The notes: a model not told the origin generated them from the letters alone. Positions 21,001 to 31,905 are shown, counted from the stretch's first letter. The stretch: 64,000 nucleotides of DNA from Fragilariopsis cylindrus CCMP1102 (GCA_900095095.1 FMBT01000380.1:62001-126000), one strand, 5' to 3'. Numbers and translations: made by a program.

Positions 21001-22525
21001 TCCCGAAAGACATACCGAATGGGTGGCAATAACGGAACAATTATCGAACGATCATGTGAGGGGTGCTATCATGGCAATTTCTCAAATGCAATTGATGCCT
21101 GATCATGTTCCCTCTCACGATAAAAATAACGGTAGTCAGTCAGGTAATTCTGATAGTACAGACAGTTCTAGACTTAATATCATAATTATGGTTACTCTTG
21201 TTACAGGATGTTTTATGGGTATCCTTATCTCATTAATGTGTAACCGCAAATGGAGTTCGAGATTACTTCCATGTTTCGGATTCGTTGAACAAGAAGAAGG
21301 TATCCCTCTTGATACGTTACAGATCGGACATTCCAATTTAACTGATGCGTATAAACGTGCTATGAAGGTACGGTATGTGAATCAACCCCAATTGTTAACC
21401 ATAATCGATCCACAGGAAATATTCCTACAAAGAATTATTGGAGAGGGAACATTCGGTCGAGTTTGGAGTGCAAGATGGAATAGTGCATCTGTTGCTGTGA
21501 AGGAATTCGTCTTCGCTCAGGCTGCCGTTATCGGTAGGTCATCGATGCAACAACAAATCGTCGAAGAAATCATCGGAGAGGCGGGGATGATGGCGATATT
21601 ACGTCATCCCAACGTCTTACAACTATTTGGTTGCTCTTTGACAGCGCAGGCAATCTGGATTGTAAGCGAATTATGCTCTCTCGGTAGTCTTCGACAGATT
21701 TTAGATGACCGTGATCGTCCTTTACCGGACGATATAAGATTAAATTTAGCACTACAGGTAGCGGAGGGTATGACATACCTGCACAATCAAAATCCTTCAA
21801 TTATCCATCGCGATCTGAAGTCTCATAATATTTTCGTCCACGAGACATTCATAGATACTGAACAGCCGGATGACTCGAATATTAATGGTCCAAGTGGTGA
21901 TGGTCATACAAATCAACTTACACGTTGGTTGAGACCTCAAAAAATGAAAAGCCATTCGACGCTGATCGCGAAGATAGGGGATTGGGGTTCTGCTCGAGCG
22001 ACCTTATCAGGTTCCAGAACTATGACGCACGGTGTAGGTACAGCTTGTTGGCTAGCACCGGAGGTGATAAAGCATGCCCGATCGTCGAAATACAGCGATG
22101 TGTACGGGTATGGAATTATTCTATGGGAAATGGGTACCCGAAAGGAAGTGTACGGAGGGTTAGAGAGCACGCAGATCATAGCGATGGTTGCCAACGAAGG
22201 TTTACGCCCTCCTGTTCCTGAAGACTGTCCATGGAAGGATGTTATGGTCAAATGCTGGGCAGAAAACCCGCAGGATCGACTGGGATTCAATGAGGTAGTC
22301 GTTGAATTGAATAAGATAAGTAAGAAGCTTGACGAGAAGAACAAGATCGAGAATGATATTGCTATTGCTCAGCTAGAACTAGAAGAACGAGAACAGGAAA
22401 AAGAACAACAAGAAGGAACTAATGTGGAAGAGGAAACGCCGTTAATAGAAGAGAATATCTCGTCTTCGATTCGTTCCAAGTCTCGCATCTTTTCGAATAT
22501 CTTGCGACAGAGAAAAGGAGAATAG
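18030..22525 (+). CDS. Transmembrane beta-propeller receptor-like protein kinase (one-base frameshift near 20372)
   Basis: Two overlapping frames (18030-20399 and 20390-22525) form one protein of about 1,500 residues. The break lies at a CCC run at 20372-20374; one more C joins them and the propeller reads on smoothly. Order: Ser-rich N-terminus (~250 residues); membrane segment LLLSLLLLSLLVGGSGSIF; a Kelch/Rax2-like propeller with repeated modules such as LHVAGKFNAIDGR, GLAIYDLDSGQ and LYVMGSF; a second membrane segment IIIMVTLVTGCFMGILISL; then a tyrosine-kinase-like (TKL) domain near 21420-22320. Kinase landmarks: glycine loop GEGTFGRVW, VAVKEF lysine, IIHRDLKSHN catalytic loop, APEV, and DVYGYGIILWEM. 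The DFG motif reads DWG. Topology predicts an outside propeller and inside kinase, so it is probably a cell-surface receptor. Ligand and substrates are unknown. The C-terminal tail is Glu-rich. Confidence 0.75.
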
Positions 22526-22612
22526 TGACGAAACAAATTAGGATAACTAGTTTTAGTTTCTACTGGGACGGACACCAATCATTATGTTCTTTTTTCTTTC
22601 GAATCTTTCTCT

Positions 22613-22645
22613 GTAAAAATGTCGCTAGCGCTCGACATCTTTTAC
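22613..22645. other. Hairpin in the kinase gene 3' flank
   Basis: GTAAAAATGTCG and CGACATCTTTTAC pair to a stem of about 12 base pairs (one bulge) around an eight-base loop, 90 bases past the kinase stop codon. It may be a 3' untranslated structure. No known RNA family is recognised. Confidence 0.5.
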
Positions 22646-22980
22646 ATAAGCGACGCACTATTGAATAGACCTGTTTATACTGTATTATTTATTGATAGGG
22701 CATTTTTAAAAGTAGCTTTATTTTCATCTAGGGTGCTTGGAACAACTAATCGTCGCGAAAGATATAAAGCGTAGTAAGCGATATGTTATTTGCTGGGGTG
22801 ATCTTATCTTTATCGTAGAAAATGCGTTTGTGTGATTTTGTGAATGTTTTGTTGATATGGATTATTTGCTTGATTCCAAACAAGACTATACTTTTCACAA
22901 TTACAATAATTGTAGACGATTTTGACAAATTTAGTCAATTGTTGTCGTCTTCGTCATCAGGTGCTTGACAATTTAGTTAG
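22646..22980. other. Intergenic spacer between convergent genes
   Basis: AT-rich 3' flanks of the kinase gene (plus) and the unknown gene that ends at 22981 (minus). Nothing else is recognised. Confidence 0.4.
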
Positions 22981-24447
22981 TTAGGTATTCTTTACATCCA
23001 TTAACATATGCCATAATTGATGAAATGTCATTACATAATAAGTAGTATCCTCAATTATCCGTTGTCTTAAAAATACATCATCAGTAACTACAATAGGAAC
23101 AATTATGACAGCATTATTGTCGTCTTTCTGTTTGTTCATTGATGTTCTGTGATCTTCTTCTTCTTTTTTCTCCTCATAACTATCTTCTTTTATGTCGTAT
23201 GTCATTTGAGGATGAGAAATGGTAGTAGTTTCTATATCGATCATACCCTGCTTAGACGATAATAATCTATTTCGTTGAAGTGATTTTATTGTTTTTTGTC
23301 CATCTTTTGTTAGTCTACCAAATGTAGGATTTTCAAAGATACATGCCACACTTTCAGATCGTAATAAACCAATTGATTGAAGTAGGCATCGATTCTTTCC
23401 TGGTCCTTGTTTTGTTCGATGTAAAATTTGTATTTGAGTTTGTTTTTGATTATTCTGATGTTGAGTATTTGTATCGGTCCGTGATGTTGTTTTTAAAGAA
23501 GAGGATGATGATAATATTCTTCTTCTGCTTCTATTTCTTGCTAATAGCCGTTGTTGTTGTTGCTGTTGGTGTTGTTTCTTTTGTAACTGTACTATTCTAT
23601 CCACAATTATATTATCTGCCTCATCATACAATCCTGTGATCTCAATTTTAATAGTACCTCTATCACTACTATTTCTGCTGCTGCTATAAATGCTGCTTTC
23701 GTTGGCATTGTCGTTGTCATTGTCGTTGTTGTTGCTGTCATCATTCTCACCTCCTGCTTCTGTTCTTGCTAGTAGTAGTATTGCAGAATTATGATTATTA
23801 TTATTTTGCATTAACCAAATTCTTTCTCGTTCTTCGACATTATCATCATTGTCTTGTTGGCTGCTTTTACCAACGACGCCATCCTCTGGTGGTGGTATTG
23901 ATAATGATAGTGGTATTGGTATTGATGGACGTTTTGTCATAGAAATACCATCAAATATAACTGATACCGAATGAAATAATGATGAAGATGAATCATTATC
24001 ATCATTTTCAGTTTCATTACTATTATTATTATTATGATTCATTTTCAATAATTTTTTTAGTAAAGGAATCATATCCAATCGTTCTGGATCATTCCAATTA
24101 GGACAACGAGAAGTATTAGAAGTACTAGAAGAGTCAGCACTTCCACTGTTCTTTTTCTTAGTCTTCTTCTTTGTCTGCTTGCTACTTTTCGTACTAAACG
24201 TTTTCTTGTAATAATTATTATGCGTCTCCTCAAAAATTGAATCGGGACGTAAAAATGATAGAATCACATTATCATTATCGCCGTTATCATTCTCTGCTGT
24301 GGTAGCATCATCTGAATAACCGTCACGATCACAACGTAAATTTCTTTCACGAAACCGAATTGGTCCATTACATCCATCAATCAATAATTGGAACTTCCCC
24401 ACAATACTAACATCAGTAGTAGACTCTGTAGACTCGTCGTTCATCAT
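22981..24447 (-). CDS. Hypothetical protein, 488 residues
   Basis: A single long frame from ATG 24447 to a stop at 22981. I do not recognise a family. Non-repetitive segments that look structured are VGKFQLLIDGCNGPIRFRER at the N-terminus, CPNWNDPERLDMIPLLKKLL, FHSVSVIFDGISM, NRCLLQSIGLLRSESVACIF followed by ENPTFGRLTKDGQKTIKSLQ, and a C-terminal block with VIIVPIVVTDDVFLRQRIIE and YYVMTFHQLWHMLMD. These are separated by Asn, Asp, Ser and Gln tracts. No signal peptide or membrane segment is evident. It is convergent with the kinase gene and divergent from the NFACT-R gene. The conserved-looking ends suggest a real protein-protein or nucleic-acid-binding factor, but I assign no function. Confidence 0.65.
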   Translation of the reverse strand: MMNDESTESTTDVSIVGKFQLLIDGCNGPIRFRERNLRCDRDGYSDDATTAENDNGDNDNVILSFLRPDSIFEETHNNYYKKTFSTKSSKQTKKKTKKKNSGSADSSSTSNTSRCPNWNDPERLDMIPLLKKLLKMNHNNNNSNETENDDNDSSSSLFHSVSVIFDGISMTKRPSIPIPLSLSIPPPEDGVVGKSSQQDNDDNVEERERIWLMQNNNNHNSAILLLARTEAGGENDDSNNNDNDNDNANESSIYSSSRNSSDRGTIKIEITGLYDEADNIIVDRIVQLQKKQHQQQQQQRLLARNRSRRRILSSSSSLKTTSRTDTNTQHQNNQKQTQIQILHRTKQGPGKNRCLLQSIGLLRSESVACIFENPTFGRLTKDGQKTIKSLQRNRLLSSKQGMIDIETTTISHPQMTYDIKEDSYEEKKEEEDHRTSMNKQKDDNNAVIIVPIVVTDDVFLRQRIIEDTTYYVMTFHQLWHMLMDVKNT

Positions 24448-25176
24448 TTTAATAAACGATTGTGAAGTTAGTCAAGCAGTGCAGTGCAGTGCAGTGTATG
24501 CGTACGTACGACCTGACTCTCTGTCTCTTTAACTTAGCTAACTATCTGGCAACTACTACCATAGACTGGGCTTGTGTGTTTTATCGTCACTTGTTGTTGT
24601 TTTCTATGAATGAATCTGTTTGTAAAGTACAGTACCGGTATGCTTTTGTGATGTGTTGATGTGACGTTGTTGTGAGATCGCGTTCATGAGTTGTGATGGA
24701 TAATTGTCTCATTTTGACTGAGAAAGTTGAAAAGAAAGAACGACGATCAAGGGAGTGAACGAGAAAAGACGTAACTTTGGAAGATTTTTTGAGACGATCG
24801 AGGGAGTGAAAGAGAAAAGATGTAGCTTTGGAAGATTTTTTGAAAATAAAAAATATCTGGGGAGAGATTTTTTTCAGTCGTATATAAGATTGATTTATTC
24901 GACTCAATCAAGCATATGATATCATGTTTCACAACATGATATATTTTTAACGAATGAATGAATCAGCAAAGAAGCAATGATTGTTTTGATATCTGTCACG
25001 TCAATCGCCATGGAACATCACAACTAAAGTGAAATGTTCATGGAACTACTGTTCCAAGAAGATTGATGTCTGCTACATTGGATTCGAAGGGGAAGTATAA
25101 GGAGTTCTACCCGTTCAACGATACAATTCTCAGCTATACAACAACTAGTGAAGTGTTAGGCTTCGACCAAAAAACG
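24448..25176. other. Divergent spacer with a locally duplicated repeat
   Basis: Between the unknown gene (minus) and the NFACT-R gene (plus). A repeat at about 24735-24910 contains two copies of GGGAGTGAA.GAGAAAAGA followed by CTTTGGAAGATTTTTTGA, then GAGAGATTTTTTTCAGTCGT and ATTCGACTCAATC. The same arrangement recurs near 27380-27620, on the other side of the NFACT-R gene. The frame of the NFACT-R gene is open back to an ATG at 25063. Confidence 0.6.
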
Positions 25177-26358
25177 ATGGTAGGACCTCAAAGATGCTGC
25201 GCTGCCATTGTGTTGGCCTTGACACTAGTAGCTGATGTCGTCAAGGCGTGGTCTCCACTGTCACAGTTATTTGATTGGAAGACAATGAGAAGCAAATCTT
25301 CCGGAACACCAACACAATTGTACGGGGTGTTGTCGAGGTCAGCAATACTGAAACATAAAAGCAGAAGACAAAGTCCTACACATTCTACAAACAAAGTTTT
25401 AGAAAATATTAAACAGCAACCGATCACGCGGACTTTTCTCATGGATGCTATGGAGGAAGCAATTTATCGGCAAACGACAGCTCTCGAGAACTTGGAACTG
25501 GAGCGTTGCAAATTGGTAGAGAAGCTCAGACTGGTCGAATCATCTACTCAGCAGCTCAATTCGAATCTTGAACCAACAAATGAAGAGAATAAGGACGATG
25601 ATGATGGTGGTGGTAATGATCTCGAGACGAAGAAGCAGAAAGAGAGAAATCCGAGGATTGCACTCGAACGAGTCGCTACACGGAAACTCGAACTCCACGA
25701 ACGAATCACGAAGGTGGAAGAATTGCGTCAGGAGCTGATGGTCGGTGGGCAGAACAGTCCAAACAACAGCACTCAGCACAATAATTCCTCGCTTTCCGTC
25801 GCAGCTGCCGAATCCAGATTTCGAGCGATCACGGGATCGAAGGGAAAACCCTGTTCCATCCTGGATCGCCCACAAGACACTTGGAAGATCATTGCGGAAC
25901 AACGGTCCACTACTGGCGAGTTTGGTCGTCCCAAGGAATTCACTGGCCTCGTCTTTCATTCGCCACTGGGCGTTCCCATTCTAGTCGGAAAATCGAAAGC
26001 CGAGTCCGATGGGATACTCCGGAGGGCCTCGCAGGGATCGGATCTGTGGTTTCAGGTGGAAGACTACGAGGGATCTCGTGTCCTTCTGCGATCTTCCCTC
26101 GTTCGGGGTACGAAAAACTCGAAGACATGTATCCAAATGGCGGCAGATCTTGCCGCCTACTATAGCGTGTGGGGAAGAGACCATTACCGCAACAAAAATG
26201 ACTACTGCTTCGATACGGTTCCGGTCATGTACACCGATTCGAAACATGTAGCCAAACGTGGTACCAAGGTGGGGAGGATGCGGAAACGGAAATCCTTGGG
26301 GCGTTTGATGGGACGACCCTCTAGTGTCGAAAGCATTGCACGAGAACTAGAACCCTGA
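25177..26358 (+). CDS. NFACT-R (DUF814) domain protein, probably plastid-targeted
   Basis: The C-terminal ~130 residues match the NFACT-R/DUF814 module: FTGLVFHSPLGVPILVGKSK, DGILRRASQGSDLWFQVEDY, GSRVLLRS, QMAADLAAYYSVW, and VPVMYTDSKHVAKRGTKVG. This domain is the RNA-binding C-terminal part of Rqc2/RqcH-type ribosome quality-control factors, and also exists as stand-alone proteins. The middle has coiled-coil character (EELRQELM, heptad-like Leu/Glu). From the ATG at 25177 the protein starts with a signal-peptide-like CCAAIVLALTLVADVVKA followed by WSPL. KA|WSP resembles the diatom plastid ASAF(A)P cleavage motif with Trp for Phe, and a Ser/Arg-rich transit-like stretch follows. Plastid targeting is inference. 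An upstream in-frame ATG at 25063 would bury the signal peptide. Third codon positions look richer in G and C than in neighbours. Confidence 0.75.
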   Translation: MVGPQRCCAAIVLALTLVADVVKAWSPLSQLFDWKTMRSKSSGTPTQLYGVLSRSAILKHKSRRQSPTHSTNKVLENIKQQPITRTFLMDAMEEAIYRQTTALENLELERCKLVEKLRLVESSTQQLNSNLEPTNEENKDDDDGGGNDLETKKQKERNPRIALERVATRKLELHERITKVEELRQELMVGGQNSPNNSTQHNNSSLSVAAAESRFRAITGSKGKPCSILDRPQDTWKIIAEQRSTTGEFGRPKEFTGLVFHSPLGVPILVGKSKAESDGILRRASQGSDLWFQVEDYEGSRVLLRSSLVRGTKNSKTCIQMAADLAAYYSVWGRDHYRNKNDYCFDTVPVMYTDSKHVAKRGTKVGRMRKRKSLGRLMGRPSSVESIARELEP

Positions 26359-26503
26359 TAGATAGATAAAAACGATATGAACGAAAGCGAGATAAAATGA
26401 AATAAAAATCAAACAAAAAAAAATTGTAACCCATTGAGGGCAAGAGAAGCAAGTGCAGAATTGAATTTTGTTTTCGGTTGTTACAATCGGTGGTGGCTTT
26501 GGA

Positions 26504-26904
26504 TTAGAGATGTTCCGCCCGGTAGTTACTGCTCCAATCAATGATGATGGAGGTCCCTTCCGTGACACCAATTGTCGGTGAATCGGTTGTCCCCTTTAGA
26601 ATCGGATTGTTAGTGGACGTTTTGATGACATGAATAATTTGTTACGTCTTGAAATGATTTATGTTTCAATAGACTTATATCACTTGCTGAAATCAAAACA
26701 TCACCTGGAATAATTGTATTCTTAAATTTTTCATTTGGAAAAAAAATTATAAGAGTTTCACCAGTACTGTGTCAAAGTATACCCAATCCTATCAACATCA
26801 GGACGACTGTTACTACTACAGCTTGTTGCTGCTGCTGCTTGTGCTGGTTTCATTGACGATGCTGTTGCAGCATTTGGTAACAAAAGTTCGTTCAATTTCG
26901 ACAT
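26504..26904 (-). pseudogene. Small protein-like region with frame changes
   Basis: From ATG 26904 the minus strand reads MSKLNELLLPNAATASSMKP and later SRPDVDRIGYTLTQ, then stops. One base offset continues as TGETLIIFFPNEKFKNTIIP and GDVLISASDISLLKHKSF. A further offset gives ILKGTTDSPTIGVTEGTSII then DWSSNYRAEHL before TAA at 26504. Composition is ordinary and continuous across the breaks, suggesting one gene of about 130 residues either decayed or damaged by indels. No convincing introns fit. Family unknown. Confidence 0.35.
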
Positions 26905-27040
26905 TTCAAATTATGATAAATCTATTGATAATAATATACTAATAAGATCTTATAATGATTGTTTGTATGTACAGTATCTTCATGTTTATATAGTAACATC
27001 GATGATCATGTTTTGACCCAACCCAACCCAATAATAATGC

Positions 27041-27109
27041 TAAATGAAATGAAATGAAGTGAAGTGAAATGAAATGAAATGAAATGAAATGAAATGAAAT
27101 GAAATGAAA
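27041..27109. repeat. (GAAAT)n microsatellite
   Basis: A run of about thirteen five-base units, mostly GAAAT with two GAAGT variants. Confidence 0.9.
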
Positions 27110-27379
27110 GAGCATATGTGGTGGTATGTAGCGTAGTAGTAGTAGTAGATAGAGACATAACGTAGTAGACAGAGCAAAGTATAATAGAGACAAAACTTAC
27201 CTTGAATACTGTAAGCAAGCACTTTACCTAAATTTCTTTCAGTACTATACATTACCGTACGTACTACGGTCCGTCCCTCGTACTAAGTAAGATTCAAACG
27301 GAAGTTTGCTTTTTTGGATCCACTTTCTTTTTGTACCGTGTTATGTTATGTTGTTACTGTCGCAACCCAACGCATCGGA

Positions 27380-27625
27380 CGGAGTGAACGAGAACAGAAG
27401 TAACTTCGGAAGATTTTTTAAGAATAAAAAATATTTGTTGAGAGATTTTTTTCATTCGTACTAGTATATAGGTAAGACGCGACGATCAGAGGGAGGAGTG
27501 AACGAGAAAAGAAGTGACTTTGGAAGATTTTTCGAGAATAAAAAATATTTGATCGGAGAGATTTTTTTCAGTCGTTTATAAGATTGATATATTCGACTCA
27601 ATCGACTGAAACTCAAATTGTAAAC
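27380..27625. repeat. Dispersed repeat, second locus (two internal copies)
   Basis: Two copies of a unit containing GAGTGAACGAGAA, AACTTTGGAAGATTTTT-like sequence, AAAAATATTTG and GAGAGATTTTTTTCA, the second ending in ATTCGACTCAATCGACT. It matches the block at 24735-24910. Confidence 0.75.
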
Positions 27626-27679
27626 AGATATCATGTCTCACGAGGTTTCGAACATACATGATTTTACAAGTCAGCTCCA

Positions 27680-29600
27680 CACACACACCCCTACCCTCTT
27701 GAAAAACCAATGCATCCACCCAATTTGTGTTCCATTTTTCTTCAGACCTTGCATGCTAACCTCTACTCTATTCCTATCCTATTCCTACTACTAGATACTG
27801 TGGGCCCTGGAAGCTACAGTAGCTATCCCCAAATTTGCCCTAAAACCCTAAGAATGTTGTCTACATCCATATGGACCATCCTTTGGTGGTTGGTCGTCAT
27901 TATTCTATTTGGTGTCATCTCTTTCACACCAGTTCTCTGGTCAATTTTGACTATAGAAATCTAGTATAAATCAAGTTTGAAACATATTGTATGAGAAATA
28001 TAATAATTTCCTATAAATTAGGTTGTAGAAAACCAGTATGATGGTATGGTGCACCAAATCATAACACCCTGAACCAGTTTTATATCACATACCCATAGGG
28101 AATGGACCAAGGGACAAGATAATTGGATTTCAGCCAGCAAGCACTTCACATTCCCATGCGCCTCCTAATATACTCAGAAAGGTGGTTATCAAAACATCAA
28201 GAAAAAGAATTGGGGCATGGTTTGAATAACCAGACTCACTAAATATATGTATACCATTGAAACACACCAACAATACTTGGACCATTTGTCATATTGGCCG
28301 TGTAATGGGTTGGGGAATAGAAAGAATAGACAAAAATGGCTGACCAAAAATACACCTGTCAGAAAGAAATTTGAGATGTTTCTGCGCCTTTAGCAGATAT
28401 AATGATTCCAAAGGTGATAGCTAGGAATCATTCACCTTATTCTTGTTGGGATAGGATTATGTCAACATTTTTGGCAGTCATCTATGAAATGATTGTCATG
28501 GGGCAAGACCCACTGCTACTAAAAAACACAAAAATTCTCTAATTTGTGCACATCATTATGATGTACTCTAGGGCCAGGTGCACAATCAATTTGGATATAC
28601 CCCCTCTAAGCAGTATATGTACATAGAGCTCAATACCAATATACTTATGACTACAAGCTCCAAGTAATGGCTGGGGCAGTATGGCAGTTTAAGAAAGTGT
28701 CACGCTGCCAAAATGGGGTTATCCATTGCACCAACATCAGCATGATTGTGTATAGTGCAACAAGAGACTACTTATTTTGGGACAATTCATCTTTTTGAGG
28801 GTCAGTAGGTCTCACATATCACCCAAAATGGGTCATTCTCCCATGTCTCTCCCCTTTGTATCTCTCCAGTTTTGAGAACATCTACCTATAGCCCAAAAGT
28901 CCAGTCCATGCATTCACCCTATGTGTAGTAAGCTCAGCTTCTGCCATCTCATTGGGAACACAAGAAAGTGGAGTGGTACAGGTTGTAAGTGCAAGGAGAC
29001 TTGAGCAAGATAAAGTCACCATATCTAGAAAACCCATACCATGTATGCTAGGCATTATTTCTCAGTGCAGATTAACATGCCTCCACGTGCTGCATATGAT
29101 TACATCTTTTCCAAAAAGTGGTGCACAGCAGCATGCAGTTGTGTGTGAACATGTTTGATTGCTTTCAATATTTGAGGGAACACCATGAGATGATAATATT
29201 AAGTCTTTTTGATAGAGCTAGTCTTGGCTGGGGAATCAGCAGATCAAGTATGATAGCATCAACTAGAAGGTTTTTGGTACCAAATAGGGCCTCTAGGGAA
29301 TCAGTAGATCAAGTATGGAAGCATCCACTAGAAGTTTCTTTGTATCGAATAGGGCAGATAGCCTTCCTCCAATTGGATAGCCTTCCTTGGTTAGAATTCA
29401 TCTCCTTAACATGAAGATGGATTTGAGGTATACTTTTGGTAAATAAACAAATGGATGTCCTCACAAGCACCCCTTCAATACTCTACTCCTCTCAAGTTGA
29501 GTTGAAGCTACTATCCACTCAATAGGATGGGAACATTCTAGAACTGGAAGGGGTAGGTGGAGCAATAATCTGCTACATTTTTTTACTAGGAAAAGCAGTT
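27680..29600. mobile_element. Old, diverged copy of the satellite-bearing element family (3' part)
   Basis: Segments align in order with the right halves of the copies near 38 and 56 kb: ATGGTGCACCAAA, CCCATAGGGAATGGACCAAG, CCCATGTCT.., and AAAGTGGAGTGGTACAGGT near 28967. The poly-C tract found in the other two copies is absent here. The region past 29000 has no partner elsewhere in the window and contains a 65-base tandem pair. Borders are approximate and no target duplication is visible. No gene is supported. Confidence 0.55.
29231..29360. repeat. 65-bp diverged tandem pair
   Basis: Two copies, at 29231 and 29296, of GGGAATCAG(C/T)AGATCAAGTA followed by AGCATC.ACTAGAAG and AATAGGGC. Confidence 0.8.
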
Positions 29601-29896
29601 GCGATAAAAAGTGCTACATAATTGTCATGCAAAGATGCTGGCAATGAAAAGAAAAGCATGAAGCATCTACCTTCTTCCGAACCATAATGCGTATTCGTAG
29701 AGCTACTGTTGTTTGGAGAGAGAGAGAGAGGGTGATGAATACAAATTTATTGGTAATATGTATAGTAATTATATAAACTTTTTCTCACTACTATTAATAT
29801 TTTTACATTCATTTTTATGAAATTATTGTGTTATGCTTCTTTCTTCTTCCTGGTGTTATTCGTTATTATTGTACTCATTTTATATATATTGTTTAT

Positions 29897-31905
29897 TTAT
29901 GATCCCAACAGACTTTGTTCTTTATGATCTTCATCATCCCCATTACTACTACTACTACTTGTTTGTTTCTTGCTTCGTCGGAAACGTGAGAACCACTTCT
30001 TACTACGTCTCCTTTTGTTGGTATTATCTCGATCAGTATCGTCATCATCGCGATCTTCATCTTGAATAGCATCATCTCTAATCACATCATCCTCATTTGT
30101 GGTAGTATTATCATCATGACTTGTCGAAGACTTTTTCTTCGTAATTCTTCTACCAAATCTATTTTCTTTTTCTTGGTGGTGTTGGTCTTGCTATGCTTGT
30201 TCATATCATCATTGTACTTGCTTCGTTTTTTACAAATAACAGTTATCACAATAGCAGCAAATACCAGTAATAGTACAATGAATACAATGATTTCAACAAT
30301 CATTTTCTTTTGTTTATTAAAATCTGCTGTCTTGGATAGTTGACCATTTTCTTGTAAATAATTTTCTAATGTACCATGACCATATAAGAATGATACATAT
30401 ACTGCATCACATGCTGTATCAATGTTCTCTAATTCTTCTTGACTAATTGCATACCCATACGCTTCTTCTTCTTCTCCTTCTTCTTCGTTACCGTCCTCGT
30501 CCTCGTTTTCATCCTCTTCGTTGCCGTCCTCGTCCTCGTTATTATCTTCTTCTTCCAATTTTCGATCTGCCTCTTCGTTATCGTTATCGTTATCGTTTTC
30601 GTTTTCGTTTTCGTTCCCATTGCCATTGCCATTGCCATTGTTGTCCGATGATGATTGACAGTTCAATGTATTAGCTGAATATGATAAAAGAGAACTGCAA
30701 AGTTCTTCTTCTTGTCCATCATCATCATCGTTAGCATCATTAGCAGCACTTGTTGTTTGACAATTCCAATGATAATGATTCTTCTTTGTTGTATATTTAT
30801 CAATTTCTGCTAGTGTTATTAGTTCAGTATTATTATAACTACCATTACTATTGTTACTACTACTATATTCTGATGCTGATGCTGATGTGGTTGATTTTTT
30901 AAATATTGTTCCTTTTGCTACTGCATTCCGATACCGGTACGTCCATTGTGGTACATAGGTTGTACATGTATCATCTAAGAATATACCTATATTAATTGTT
31001 TTATCCGACATACCACAGACAGGACCAAGATATAATTGTGGTACCCAATCACCAAAATCAACATTATTTCCCTCTTCCTCTTCATCATCATTATCATTAT
31101 CATTGTTGGTAATATTGAAAAACTTTGTGATATCATCATCATCATTAGTTGTATGGAATATACTTTCATAATCATTAATTTGTTGACATAATGATGGAAC
31201 AGAATCTTTTCCTAATCCAATAATTCCTGTTGTGGTTATCCAATTATTCAAATCAATAATATAGGAATTATTCTCATTATTAGGATTATTTGTGCCACTA
31301 CTACTGGCCTCACCATCATTATTGTCGCCATCAGCATTAGCATCTTCATCTTCTCCATTATTTTTCGAAGAATCATCAACATTAACGACGTAATTATAAT
31401 AGACGTAGGATTGTTGTGGTACATAAAATAATCCAAGACCATTTCCATATACTGAATTCCATTTCAGAATAGTATCTAAATCTTCATTGGGTTGTTCCAC
31501 AATATAGGAACGACATTGTGTTGCCATAATATATCCCATATCAGTACTACTAGTAGTAGTAACAGTAGTATCGTCGACGTTGGCGTCATCAGCGTCATTA
31601 GCGTCATCAGCGTCATCCTCTTCCTCTTGCTCATCTGCATTCTCGTTGTTGTCTTCTTCTTCTGCGTCCTCGTCATTTTGTTCCTCTTCATCGAGGATAC
31701 GATGATGATGATGATGAAAAAGATGAATCATGTCATCAGATGAAGCCATTTTTCGTAACATACTATGCCTTTGTTGCTGCGGCTTTTGAACATTTGAATG
31801 CGAATGCGATGGAGTAGTAGTTTTTGCCTCCATGAACGGAATACCGCTAATACTTGCGGCTGCAACGACTACGATGGCAAGTGCATCATTGTAATAGAAT
31901 TTCAT
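29897..31905 (-). CDS. Single-pass membrane protein with signal peptide and acidic lumenal region (one-base frameshift near 30165)
   Basis: From ATG 31905 (MKFYYNDALAIVVVAAASIS) the protein has a signal peptide, then about 530 residues with structured blocks (MATQCRSYIVEQPNEDLDTI, GLGLFYVPQQSYVYYNYVVN, VPQLYLGPVCGMSDKTINIG, YAISQEELENIDTACDAVYV) separated by Asp/Glu/Asn repeats. Several Cys in the blocks suggest disulphides. A membrane segment MIVEIIVFIVLLLVFAAIVI precedes a basic tail. The ungapped frame ends at 30082, but the adjacent frame continues RFGRRITKKKSSTSHDDN and ends in a Lys/Arg- and Ser-rich tail at 29897. One extra A in an A-run (30162-30171) would restore it and makes the total divisible by three. 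An upstream ATG at 32016 lacks signal character. The family is not recognised; a diatom secretory-pathway or cell-surface protein is likely. Confidence 0.6.

Noticed and set aside
27006-27252. Phe/His/Ser-rich frames on the minus strand
   Set aside because: Translations of the GAAAT microsatellite.
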